From NCBI GenBank assembly GCA_900772625.1, contig CAAHEQ010000020.1, forward strand, positions 1 through 16,311: 16,311 nt of DNA. The letters run 5' to 3'. The notes beneath the pieces were generated by a model, which did no database searches, was not told the origin of the DNA, and saw only the letters and a program-made list of their open reading frames with translations. The stretch's first letter is position 1, and each line of letters begins with the position of its first letter. This document shows positions 7,321 to 14,432 of the stretch, one piece after another. The stretch is from Alphaproteobacteria bacterium. Its GTDB lineage: Bacteria; Pseudomonadota; Alphaproteobacteria; CAAHEQ01; UBA3637. A program made the translations under genes and the position numbers.

Positions 7321-7812
7321 ATGTGGTTTTATTATATCATAGTTCTTTTGGTTATTGCATGCGACTTTGCGTCAAAGGCGTTGATTATGTCTTCGCTTTC
7401 TTTTTCATCTCAAAGCATTCACGTGCTGCCATGCTTAAATTTGGTTTATGTGCTCAACAAGGGTATCAGCTTTTCAATGCTGCAAAACTGGGGGCCCGTG
7501 TCGCTGATTATTTTAACGGCGACTATTACATTGACAGTTGCGTATTGCCTGCACAAGGACGCGTCCTTTTTGGGCAAGATTGCACTTGCTTTAATCTTGG
7601 GCGGCGCGGTCGGCAATCTGATCGATCGTATTCGCTTTGGCGGCGTAGTGGATTTTTTGGATTTTCACATTGGCTCGTACCATTGGCCTGCGTTTAACAT
7701 AGCCGATTCGGCAATCTGTCTGGGTGTTTTGTTATTGCTTTACCAGATGATTATGTATCCTATAAAAGAAAGCAAAAAAGTGACATTTACAAAAAAGAAA
7801 GGCGACAAATGA
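7321..7812 (+). CDS. lspA: Lipoprotein signal peptidase (signal peptidase II)
   Basis: 163 residues with four predicted membrane helices. Signature segments are present: D15-xx-SK in helix 1, NKGISFS (about 46-52), GGAVGNLIDRIRFGGVVDFLDF (split here: GGAVGNLIDR at 94-103, then VVDFLDF) and WPAFNIADSAI at 122-132. The catalytic aspartate pair is expected at D111 and D129. The enzyme cuts the signal peptide from prolipoproteins after Cys diacylation in the inner membrane. GGAG lies eight bases before the ATG. The stop overlaps the next start in an ATGA arrangement, so a small lipoprotein, itself a likely substrate, is translated directly after it. Confidence 0.95.
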   Translation: MWFYYIIVLLVIACDFASKALIMSSLSFSSQSIHVLPCLNLVYVLNKGISFSMLQNWGPVSLIILTATITLTVAYCLHKDASFLGKIALALILGGAVGNLIDRIRFGGVVDFLDFHIGSYHWPAFNIADSAICLGVLLLLYQMIMYPIKESKKVTFTKKKGDK

Positions 7813-7970
7813 AAGCGATATTATTAACATTGGCTGTGGCATTATCTTTAAGCGCGTGCACAGCAAAAAGCACGATTTTCCGTGCTCCCGATGAAACAAA
7901 GGTAGAAGAGCGCAAAGATTTAACTTTGCCGCCTGACTATACGTTGCGCCCACCTAAAGAAGCAAAGTAA
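7809..7970 (+). CDS. Very small lipoprotein, DUF3035/BamF-like
   Basis: This 53-residue product begins MKAILLTLAVALSLSACTAK, a lipoprotein signal peptide with lipobox LSAC; Cys17 would be the lipidated residue. The mature part is only about 37 residues and contains APDETKVEERKDLTLPPDYT followed by LRPP. That pattern (a PDE motif, then LPPDYxLRPP) is characteristic of DUF3035 proteins, described as the BamF subunit of the alphaproteobacterial outer-membrane assembly complex, which are usually considerably longer. The start overlaps the lspA stop by four bases, and pgi begins 14 bases after its end. Placement after lspA is also familiar for this family. Real gene with high probability; the BamF-like role is inference from the short motif. 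Confidence 0.78.
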   Translation: MKAILLTLAVALSLSACTAKSTIFRAPDETKVEERKDLTLPPDYTLRPPKEAK

Positions 7971-7984
7971 TAAAAGGCTATCAA

Positions 7985-9601
7985 ATGAATTTCACCGATT
8001 TAAAAAGCTTTCAAGCTTTAAAAAAGCATTTTGATGAAACAAAAAATGTGCAAATGTTGGATCTGTTTGCGTCCGATGAAAATCGTGCGGCTGACATGAC
8101 TGTCGCGCTGGATGATTTTGTGCTCGATTATTCGAAAAACAGAATCTCGCGTCAAACGCTTGATTTATTGGTTGAGCTTGCGAGAGAATGTAATGTTGCC
8201 CAAATGCGCGACAAAATGTTTGCGGGCGACAAGATTAACTTTACAGAAGACAGAGCTGTTTTACACACCGCCTTGCGCAACCGATCGGATAAGCCTGTAT
8301 TCGTGGACGGCAAAGATGTAATGCCTCAGATCAAGCACGTGCTTGATAAAATGCGCGCTTTTTCGGACAAAGTGCGTTCGGGCGTGTGGCGGGGCGCTAC
8401 AGGCAAAGCAATTAAAAGCGTTGTCAATATTGGCATCGGTGGATCGGATTTGGGGCCTTTAATGGCGCTGGAGGCATTAAAGCCTTATCAAAAGCCAGAG
8501 CTTGAGTTTTATTTTGTGTCGAACATAGACGGCACTGCGATTACTGAGGCGCTTAAAAAATGTGATCCAGAAACAACTCTGTTTTTGGTGGCAAGCAAGA
8601 CTTTTACAACGCAAGAGACGATGACGAACGCACAATCGGCGCGCACGTGGTTGGTTGATGCTTTGGGCGACAAAGCCGTCGCACACCATTTTGTGGCACT
8701 TTCGACCAACACGGACGAAGTGGCTAAATTCGGCATTGATACAGACAATATGTTCGAGTTTTGGAGCTTTGTCGGCGGGCGTTATTCGATGTGGTCGGCG
8801 ATCGGTCTGTCGCTGATGATTGCCATTGGCTATGACAACTTTATCGAACTTTTGACGGGCGCATTTGAAATGGACGAACATTTTTGCTCGGCTTCCTTTG
8901 ATAAAAATATTCCTGTGATTTTGGCGCTGCTCGGCATTTGGTATCACGTCTTTTTCAAAGCCGAAACTTATGCCGTTTTGCCGTATTATCAGTATTTGCA
9001 CAGATTACCTGCTTATCTGCAACAGCTGGATATGGAATCAAATGGCAAGGGCGTGGACAAAGACGGCAAGCCTGTGACGTATCCAACGGGGCCCGTGCTG
9101 TTTGGCGAGCCTGGGACGAATGGACAGCATTCGTTTTACCAGCTGATTCATCAAGGCACACACTTAATTCCGTGCGACTTTATCGCGCCGATTTTCTCGT
9201 TTAATGAGCTGGGCGCGCACCAAAATATTTTGCTGGCCAATGCAATCGCGCAACCTGAAGCGCTGATGCGTGGCAAGTCGGCCGAAGCGCTGAAAGCTGA
9301 AGGCGTGCCAGACGCGCTAATTCCATTTAAAACATTTACGGGCAATCGCCCTACAAATACGATTTTAATGGACAAGCTGACGCCGCGCAATTTGGGACGC
9401 TTGGTGGCAATGTACGAACACAAAGTCTTTGTTATGGGCGTGATTTTGGGGATTGACAGTTTTGATCAATGGGGGGTCGAGCTGGGCAAAGTTTTGGCCA
9501 AAAAAATCTTGCCAGAGCTGAGCAGCACCGAACCTGTGACAAGTCACGATTCGTCGACAAATGCGTTGATTAACTATATCAAGGGAAAACGCTTGCAATG
9601 A
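7985..9601 (+). CDS. pgi: Glucose-6-phosphate isomerase
   Basis: 538 residues, similar to other bacterial Pgi proteins (about 550). It interconverts glucose-6-phosphate and fructose-6-phosphate in glycolysis and gluconeogenesis. Both family signatures are seen: VGGRYSMWSAIGLS and GIDSFDQWGVELGK. The sugar-phosphate site GIGGSDLGPLMA lies around residues 155-166. By alignment with known enzymes the catalytic residues are Glu351 (in MESNGK), His382 (in GQHSFYQLIHQG) and Lys502 (in VELGK). AAAGG lies eight bases before the ATG at 7985. Its TGA overlaps the mutL ATG by four bases, an unusual partner for pgi that implies coupled translation. No sign of damage. Confidence 0.97.
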   Translation: MNFTDLKSFQALKKHFDETKNVQMLDLFASDENRAADMTVALDDFVLDYSKNRISRQTLDLLVELARECNVAQMRDKMFAGDKINFTEDRAVLHTALRNRSDKPVFVDGKDVMPQIKHVLDKMRAFSDKVRSGVWRGATGKAIKSVVNIGIGGSDLGPLMALEALKPYQKPELEFYFVSNIDGTAITEALKKCDPETTLFLVASKTFTTQETMTNAQSARTWLVDALGDKAVAHHFVALSTNTDEVAKFGIDTDNMFEFWSFVGGRYSMWSAIGLSLMIAIGYDNFIELLTGAFEMDEHFCSASFDKNIPVILALLGIWYHVFFKAETYAVLPYYQYLHRLPAYLQQLDMESNGKGVDKDGKPVTYPTGPVLFGEPGTNGQHSFYQLIHQGTHLIPCDFIAPIFSFNELGAHQNILLANAIAQPEALMRGKSAEALKAEGVPDALIPFKTFTGNRPTNTILMDKLTPRNLGRLVAMYEHKVFVMGVILGIDSFDQWGVELGKVLAKKILPELSSTEPVTSHDSSTNALINYIKGKRLQ

Positions 9602-11481
9602 CGATCCGCCTTTTGTCCCCAACTTTAATCAATCAAATCGCCGCAGGTGAAGTCATCGAGCGGCCAGCTTCGGCGCTCAAAGAGCTTGTCGAAAACGCGT
9701 TGGACGCGGGTGCGACAAAGATTGATGTGATGTTGGGTGACGGGGGCAAGTCTTATTTGTCCGTGACCGATAACGGCAATGGAATGAGCCCCGAGGATTT
9801 AAAAGTTTGTATCGAACGGCACGCAACTTCTAAGTTGCCGACTGACGATTTATTTGCAATTTCATCTTTTGGCTTTCGTGGGGAGGCTTTACCATCAATT
9901 GGCTCGGTGGCGCGGTTGGTAATTACTTCCCGTGCACGTGGTTCGGCAGAGGCGTGGCAAATCGAAGTGGACGGTGGCGAGAGAAGAGAAATGACGCCTG
10001 CCAGTTTGAATGAGGGCACCAAAGTTGAAGTCAAAGATTTGTTTTATGCAACGCCTGCGCGGTTAAAGTTTTTAAAGGCTACTCCAACCGAAACAGGCTA
10101 TATTAAAGACGTGATCAATCGCTTAGCTATGGCAAATCCCGCTGTCACATTTAAGCTTTGCGATGAAAAGCGCCAGATTTTATTTTATCCCGCGACTGAC
10201 AACCCGCTTGAAAGAATAGGCAAGATTTTCGGCACGGGCTTTGTCGAAAACTGTGTTGAAGTCGATGCCGAACATAACGGCTTTAAGCTGACGGGTTATG
10301 CCAGCTTGCCAACCTACACGCGCTCGACAACGACCGAGCAACACTTGTTTGTCAACGGCCGCTGGATTAAAGATCGCGTGCTGCTGGGCTGTATCAAAGG
10401 CGCGTATCAAGGCTTGCTCGGCGTAGACAGTGGACACCCAGTCGTTGCTTTGTTTCTGACTGTTCCGCCCAGCGAAGTTGACGTCAATGTTCACCCCGCC
10501 AAAACCGAAGTGCGTTTTAAAGACGCAGGCGTTGTCCGCGGGCTGATTGTTGGCAGCCTTAAAAACGTTTTGGCCGAGGCGGGGCATAAAACTTCCTCCA
10601 CGATTGGCATTGGCGCACTGGATGCCGCTCACGTTGGCTTTTTGCCCGAACGCAGGCCTCAATCCCGTGCATCTTCTTTTACAAGCACAACAAGCTCTTA
10701 CGGCACCGCTGCACCGCGTGCGGGTGATTATCCCAACGTCAATAAATCCAATTATTGGATCGAACGACCCTCTGACAGATCTGTGCCCGAGGCCTATCAA
10801 GTCGCGTCCCCCGCGATGCTTTGCGAATATTCAGCCAAAGCGCCAGCGCCTGCACAAATCCAAGATGCAGACCAAGCGCAACAAGTAAGACCAGAGGATT
10901 TTCCACCTCTGGGGCTTGCGCGAGGGCAGGTTATGGAAACTTACATCATTTCACAAACACCCGACAGCATTATCATTACGGATCAGCATGCGGCGCACGA
11001 GCGCTTGACGTACGAGAAAATCCGCACCAACCTTGACAAGCACATTGAAACACAGCTTTTGCTGATTCCCGAAATCGTGACGGTGGGCGAGGAAAATGCG
11101 CTGTTTTTATCCGACAGAGCCGAAGAGCTTGCCCGTTATGGCCTTCATATCGAACGCTTTGGGTTGGATGCTGTGATGGTTCGCCAAGTTCCCGCATTGT
11201 TGGGCGAGACGGATATAAAAGGATTGATTGTTGATATGGTGGATACGCTCAAAGAGTTTGGCGATACGACTGCGCTGGAGGACAAAATTCAAGCGATTTG
11301 CGCGCGTATGGCGTGCCATGGTTCTGTGCGCTCGGGACGCGTTTTGACGGTGGATGAGATGAACGCGCTGTTGCGGCAAATGGAAGCGTGTGGTAAATCG
11401 GGGCAATGCATTCATGGGCGTCCCACCTACATCGAATTAAAGCTCAAAGACATCGAACGTTTATTTGGCAGGAGAGCATAG
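9598..11481 (+). CDS. mutL: DNA mismatch repair protein MutL (endonuclease type)
   Basis: 627 residues. The N-terminal GHKL ATPase includes LINQIAAGEVIERPASALKE, Glu29 and Asn33 in ELVENALDAGA, the DNGNGM motif and GFRGEALPSI. A variable linker covers about 340-440. The C-terminal domain carries the nicking-endonuclease motif DQHAAHERLTYE starting at 462, the ACHGSVRSG segment and CIHGRPT at 604, so this MutL should cut DNA itself, as in bacteria without MutH. In CIHGRP the usual Pro or Asn after Cys is Ile. MutL couples MutS mismatch recognition to strand removal. The ATG overlaps the pgi stop, with AAGGGA 11 bases upstream. No mutS is seen in the window. Confidence 0.97.
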   Translation: MTIRLLSPTLINQIAAGEVIERPASALKELVENALDAGATKIDVMLGDGGKSYLSVTDNGNGMSPEDLKVCIERHATSKLPTDDLFAISSFGFRGEALPSIGSVARLVITSRARGSAEAWQIEVDGGERREMTPASLNEGTKVEVKDLFYATPARLKFLKATPTETGYIKDVINRLAMANPAVTFKLCDEKRQILFYPATDNPLERIGKIFGTGFVENCVEVDAEHNGFKLTGYASLPTYTRSTTTEQHLFVNGRWIKDRVLLGCIKGAYQGLLGVDSGHPVVALFLTVPPSEVDVNVHPAKTEVRFKDAGVVRGLIVGSLKNVLAEAGHKTSSTIGIGALDAAHVGFLPERRPQSRASSFTSTTSSYGTAAPRAGDYPNVNKSNYWIERPSDRSVPEAYQVASPAMLCEYSAKAPAPAQIQDADQAQQVRPEDFPPLGLARGQVMETYIISQTPDSIIITDQHAAHERLTYEKIRTNLDKHIETQLLLIPEIVTVGEENALFLSDRAEELARYGLHIERFGLDAVMVRQVPALLGETDIKGLIVDMVDTLKEFGDTTALEDKIQAICARMACHGSVRSGRVLTVDEMNALLRQMEACGKSGQCIHGRPTYIELKLKDIERLFGRRA

Positions 11482-11484
11482 CGA

Positions 11485-12291
11485 ATGAAGATCTTATTTT
11501 TAGGTGACGTGGTCGGTCGCGCAGGTCGCGAAATTGTGTTAAAGCAGCTGCCCGAATTAAAAGCCAAAATGCAGCTTGACTTTATCGTTGTTAATGCGGA
11601 AAACGCAGCGCACGGTTTTGGCCTGACGCCCAAGATGTTTGATGCGTTTAAAAAAGCGGGCGCAAATGTCATCACAATGGGCAACCATACTTTTGATAAA
11701 AAAGATATTTTTGACACATTGGCGAGCAATCCAGACATTATCCGTCCTGCGAATTATCCAGAGGGCACTATCGGCCAAGGCCATACAATCCATACGCTGC
11801 CAGACGGGCGCAAAGTCGGCGTTGTCCAAGTGTTGGGTTGTACTTTTATGCGCACGAATGCCGAGCCTTTACCGTATTTGCAAGCGTTCTATGACAAGTA
11901 TAAGCTGGGGCGCGATGTGCAAGCTATTATCGTGGACGTGCATGCAGAAGCGACTTCCGAGAAAATGGCAATGGGCTTTTTGTCGGACGGCCAAGCCTCG
12001 TTAGTGGCGGGCACGCACACGCATATTCCCACCGCGGACGCGATGATTTTGCCCAAGGGCACAGGCTATATTACCGACATCGGCATGTGCGGCGATTATT
12101 ACTCGATTATCGGTATGACAACGGCCAGCGCTTTGCCTAGATTTACGCACAGCGCCCCGCAACGGCTTTCTCCCGCCGAGCAAAATGGCACGCTGTGTGC
12201 TGTGCTGATTGAAACGAATGATGCGACTGGACTGTGCGAAAAAATCCGCCCTGTGCGCATTGGCGCGCATTTAATCAATACAGAGAGTTAA
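11485..12291 (+). CDS. TIGR00282-family metallophosphoesterase (YmdB-like)
   Basis: 268 residues, typical for this family. Metal-ligand motifs are complete: GDVVG with Asp8, NAEN with Glu39 and Asn40, GNH with Asn67 and His68, DVHAEATSEK with His153, and GTHTH with His178 and His180. The family-typical TDIGMCG follows. Characterised relatives are dinuclear metal phosphodiesterases; Bacillus YmdB acts on 2',3'- and 3',5'-cyclic nucleotides and affects RNA turnover and development. In alphaproteobacteria the role is not established. The ATG at 11485 follows the mutL stop by three bases and has GGAG ten bases upstream. It ends 89 bases before yebC, and that spacer holds a new promoter. Confidence 0.92.
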   Translation: MKILFLGDVVGRAGREIVLKQLPELKAKMQLDFIVVNAENAAHGFGLTPKMFDAFKKAGANVITMGNHTFDKKDIFDTLASNPDIIRPANYPEGTIGQGHTIHTLPDGRKVGVVQVLGCTFMRTNAEPLPYLQAFYDKYKLGRDVQAIIVDVHAEATSEKMAMGFLSDGQASLVAGTHTHIPTADAMILPKGTGYITDIGMCGDYYSIIGMTTASALPRFTHSAPQRLSPAEQNGTLCAVLIETNDATGLCEKIRPVRIGAHLINTES

Positions 12292-12311
12292 AAATTTTTT
12301 TTCAAAGCCTC

Positions 12312-12340
12312 TTGAAAGCAATTTTGTTTTGTGGTATATT
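12312..12340 (+). promoter_or_regulatory. Sigma70-type promoter for yebC-ruvC
   Basis: TTGAAA (12312-12317) and TATATT (12335-12340) are spaced by 17 bases. The predicted start near 12347 gives a leader of about 34 bases with AAAGGA before the yebC ATG. One of the best consensus matches in the window. Confidence 0.7.
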
Positions 12341-12380
12341 TTGCGAACAATTTGAATGTGTAAAAGAAAGGATAATTATT

Positions 12381-13133
12381 ATGTCAGGTCATTCACAATT
12401 TAAAAATATTATGCACAGAAAAGGTGCTCAGGACGCGGCAAGAGCGCGCGTATTTTCTAAACTGGCTCGTGAAATCACGGTTGCAGCGAAGTCTGGATTG
12501 CCAGACCCTGCGTCTAACCCGCGTTTGCGTTCGGCTATTTTGGCGGCGCGGGCGGAAAATATGCCAAAGGATAACATTGAACGCGCAATTAAAAAAGGCG
12601 CTCCTGGTGAAGACTCGACTGTTTATGAAGAGGCAAGATATGAGGGCTTTGGACCAGGCAATGTTGCTATCATTGTCGAAGCTTTGACAGACAACAGAGC
12701 CAGAACCGCACCCAACTTGCGCTCAATTTTCACAAAGCGCGGTGGCAATATGGGTGAAACAGGCTCGGTTTCCTTTAACTTTGAGCGCGTTGGCTTGATT
12801 GAGTATCCCCTCAGCGTTGCCGATGCAGACGCGATGTTTGAAGCGATTTTGGACGCAGGTGCAAACGATGTCGAATCTGATGAAGAAACACACACGATTT
12901 ATTGCAACCCAGACGATTTGTCCGCCGTTCGCGAAGTTTTGGAAAAAAAGTTTGGCGATCCGACCGTGTGCCGTTTGGATTGGAAAGTCTTAGTTCCAAC
13001 AGCCGTTTCGGATATGGAAACAGCCGAAAAGCTGATGTCCTTTATCGATGCTTTAAACGAAGATGATGACGTTCAACGCGTCACAACGAATGCAGAAATT
13101 GCTCCAGAGATTTTGGAAAAACTGGGCGGGTAA
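12381..13133 (+). CDS. yebC: YebC/PmpR-family protein
   Basis: 250 residues. It begins MSGHSQFKNIMHRKGAQDAA, the family's conserved opening (normally SGHSKWxNIxHRK; here QFKN). RGGNMGETGSVSFNF in the middle and DVQRVTTNAEI near the end are also family hallmarks. Members bind DNA and were described as transcription regulators; recent work on relatives points to help with translation of stalling sequences such as proline stretches. The frame is open upstream to 12234, but ATG at 12381 is clearly the start: GAAAGGA lies eight bases before it, the homology begins there and a promoter sits between. ruvC follows after eight bases, a common pairing. Confidence 0.95.
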   Translation: MSGHSQFKNIMHRKGAQDAARARVFSKLAREITVAAKSGLPDPASNPRLRSAILAARAENMPKDNIERAIKKGAPGEDSTVYEEARYEGFGPGNVAIIVEALTDNRARTAPNLRSIFTKRGGNMGETGSVSFNFERVGLIEYPLSVADADAMFEAILDAGANDVESDEETHTIYCNPDDLSAVREVLEKKFGDPTVCRLDWKVLVPTAVSDMETAEKLMSFIDALNEDDDVQRVTTNAEIAPEILEKLGG

Positions 13134-13141
13134 TATTTTAA

Positions 13142-13621
13142 ATGCGTATCTTAGGTCTTGACCCTGGTTTACGTCATACAGGTTGGGGGATCATTGATAA
13201 AAATGGTTCTGCCGTTTCCTTTGTGGCGACTGGGGTCATTTCTGCAGATACAGACTTGACGCTGGCCGAAAGGTTGGCGCAAATTCACAAAGCGCTTGCT
13301 CAAGTCATTACAGACTACAAACCGCAAGAGGCGGCGATTGAAGAAACGTTTGTAAACGTGAATCCGACATCGACTTTAAAGCTGGGGCAGGCCAGAGGCG
13401 TTGCTATGTTGACGCCAGCGCTTTATCAAATCTCGGTTGCCGAGTATACGCCTAACCAAATCAAAAAAATGATTGTGGGGGTAGGGCACGCCGAAAAAAA
13501 ACAAGTCGATATGATGGTGCGCAAGATGTTGCCGACTTTGCCGCTCGACATTCCTCCCGACAGCGCGGATGCTCTTGCGATAGCATTGTGCCACGGTTTT
13601 ATGCGCCGCGTGCTGAAGTAA
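13142..13621 (+). CDS. ruvC: Holliday junction endonuclease RuvC
   Basis: 159 residues, slightly short for RuvC (usually about 165-175). It cuts Holliday junctions symmetrically to resolve recombination intermediates. The four catalytic acids are all present: Asp7 in MRILGLDPGLRHTGWG, Glu67 in AAIEE, and Asp140 and Asp143 in PPDSADALAIALCH. The DNA-binding segment NPTSTLKLGQARGV is at about 74-87. The ATG at 13142 is eight bases after the yebC stop; only a weak GGCGGGT precedes it, so coupling to yebC is likely. ruvA and ruvB, which often follow in alphaproteobacteria, are absent; a repeat-rich non-coding stretch begins instead. Confidence 0.96.
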   Translation: MRILGLDPGLRHTGWGIIDKNGSAVSFVATGVISADTDLTLAERLAQIHKALAQVITDYKPQEAAIEETFVNVNPTSTLKLGQARGVAMLTPALYQISVAEYTPNQIKKMIVGVGHAEKKQVDMMVRKMLPTLPLDIPPDSADALAIALCHGFMRRVLK

Positions 13622-13632
13622 AGCTTTTTCAT

Positions 13633-13710
13633 AAAACGTTCCTTTAAATCGACTAGGCTTTATTCATTAAGACTGGCTGAATGAGCCAGTTTTGAGAAGG
13701 TTTGCGAACG
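13633..13710 (+). repeat. 78-bp intergenic repeat, copy B
   Basis: Gap-free match to 1205-1282 with about five differences, mostly in the last third. The internal hairpin (13656-13687) is kept. It starts 11 bases after the ruvC stop. In this copy the 3' end runs into a terminator-like hairpin that copy A lacks. Confidence 0.75.
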
Positions 13711-13725
13711 GCGCTAGGCCGTTTT
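13707..13725 (+). terminator. Probable terminator after ruvC
   Basis: AACGGC (13707-13712) pairs with GCCGTT (13718-13723) around the five-base loop GCTAG, followed by further T residues and a T-rich stretch. It is short but suits the end of the yebC-ruvC transcript, about 90 bases after the stop. Confidence 0.5.
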
Positions 13726-13732
13726 ATCTTTC

Positions 13733-13783
13733 AAAAAAATGATTTTTGCCGTCCCCGAACCCTATACCAAAAATCATTTTTTT
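13733..13783. repeat. AT-rich perfect 16-bp hairpin
   Basis: AAAAAAATGATTTTTG (13733-13748) is exactly complementary to 13768-13783, around a 19-base loop rich in C. Each end carries a run of seven A or T, so it could act as a bidirectional terminator, though the stem has few GC pairs. Part of its left arm recurs at 14065-14081. Confidence 0.7.
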
Positions 13784-13830
13784 AAAATTGAATGAAGTTT
13801 TGGGTGTTTCGTTTCTGCGTGAAATGAAAT

Positions 13831-13872
13831 AAAGCGCGGGGCGCCCATTTTCGCGCGCCCGCCCCGCGCTTT
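13831..13872. repeat. GC-rich hairpin, conserved-loop family
   Basis: Arms AAAGCGCGGGGCG (13831-13843) and its exact complement (13860-13872) flank a 16-base loop, CCCATTTTCGCGCGCC. The last ten loop bases (TTCGCGCGCC) are the same as in the hairpin at 839-886, while the stems differ in a compensated way. Confidence 0.8.
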
Positions 13873-13921
13873 TGAATTAAAAGAGTTAATACAAAACTTT
13901 GCTTTCCAAGCTTTTTGCCCC

Positions 13922-13961
13922 CAGAGCCGCCGCGCCGCGCGTATTTCCCGCAGCGGCTCTG
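13922..13961. repeat. GC-rich hairpin, probable inverted member of the same family
   Basis: Arms CAGAGCCGCCGCG (13922-13934) and CGCAGCGGCTCTG (13949-13961) pair with one mismatch around a 14-base loop. Read on the minus strand the loop is GGAAATACGCGCGG, which shares AT-x-CGCGC with the other loops. Family membership is likely but less sure than for the other three. Confidence 0.6.
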
Positions 13962-14008
13962 AGGTGAGATTGCGCTACTCTTAGAAAATTAAGCAAAGCC
14001 TTTTCCCA

Positions 14009-14052
14009 AAAAGTTTGGGTGCGCCATTATTCGCGCCCGCACCCAAACTTTT
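14009..14052. repeat. GC-rich hairpin, conserved-loop family
   Basis: Arms AAAAGTTTGGGTGCG (14009-14023) and its perfect complement (14038-14052) flank the 14-base loop CCATTATTCGCGCC. The loop again carries CATT...TTCGCGC...CC, with a stem unrelated in its outer part to the other copies. A at one end and T at the other would allow bidirectional termination. Confidence 0.8.
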
Positions 14053-14183
14053 ATGATATGCTTCCTTTCAAAAAAATGATTGGGCACTTTAATCAATTTT
14101 ACAGAACCGCCACAAGATTTTGCGCTGCGTGGAGGTAGCCCGTAATTACGAATGTTTCACAGCGAGTGCTATAATCGCGGAAG

Positions 14184-14432
14184 TTATTCCTCTGATGGAT
14201 CGGGAATGAGTGTGTCAGGCGTTTCGTCCGTTTCTATGCGATAGACGCCAGAAAGCCAACGGTTTAAGTCTAAATCCGCACAACGTTTAGAACAAAACGG
14301 GCGGTAATGAAAATCGCTCGATTTGCCACAAATAGGGCACTTTGAATGCAACTGAGGCACAGAATTATCTGATGCGCGCGCTTGTTGTGAAACGGACTCA
14401 CTTTGCTTAGATTGAATGTTCTTTTGCTCCAT
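14184..14432 (-). CDS. yacG: YacG-like zinc-finger protein (DNA gyrase inhibitor family)
   Basis: 82 residues. The four zinc ligands are Cys32, Cys35, Cys47 and Cys51 in CPICGK ... YRPFCSKRCADLDLNRWLSG, followed by the family-typical VYRIE. A 30-residue polar N-terminal extension rich in Ser and Gln precedes the finger, and an acidic tail ends it. In E. coli YacG binds gyrase subunit GyrB and blocks DNA binding; in alphaproteobacteria it is regularly found next to an RNase E/G gene, as here. The ATG at 14432 directly follows the TAA of the RNase gene (no spacer), and GGAG lies about nine bases upstream within that gene. Transcription probably ends in the AT-rich hairpins below 14100. Confidence 0.9.
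   Translation of the reverse strand: MEQKNIQSKQSESVSQQARASDNSVPQLHSKCPICGKSSDFHYRPFCSKRCADLDLNRWLSGVYRIETDETPDTLIPDPSEE

Larger units (their letters stand above)
13622..14183. other. Repeat- and hairpin-rich intergenic region between ruvC and yacG
   Basis: 562 bases without a plausible gene. In order: 78-bp repeat copy B (13633-13710); a terminator-like hairpin (13707-13725); an AT-rich 16-bp hairpin (13733-13783); three GC-rich hairpins (13831-13872, 13922-13961, 14009-14052); a second copy of the 17-bp CTTTCAAAAAAATGATT (13728-13744 and 14065-14081) with a weak AT hairpin for the minus strand (14070-14100); and an extended -10 sequence TGCTATAAT at 14167-14175. The two flanking genes converge here, so terminators are expected, but the density of structures is well beyond what two ends need. 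Confidence 0.75.

Noticed and set aside
12234..12380. N-terminal extension of yebC
   Set aside because: The open frame overlaps the previous gene, and both the family's conserved start and a ribosome site lie at 12381.
13831..14052. Integron attC sites
   Set aside because: Variable stems recall attC, but there are no GTTRRRY/RYYYAAC ends at matching places, no cassettes between them and no integrase.
13733..14052. CRISPR array
   Set aside because: The repeats differ in stem sequence and spacing, and no cas genes are present.
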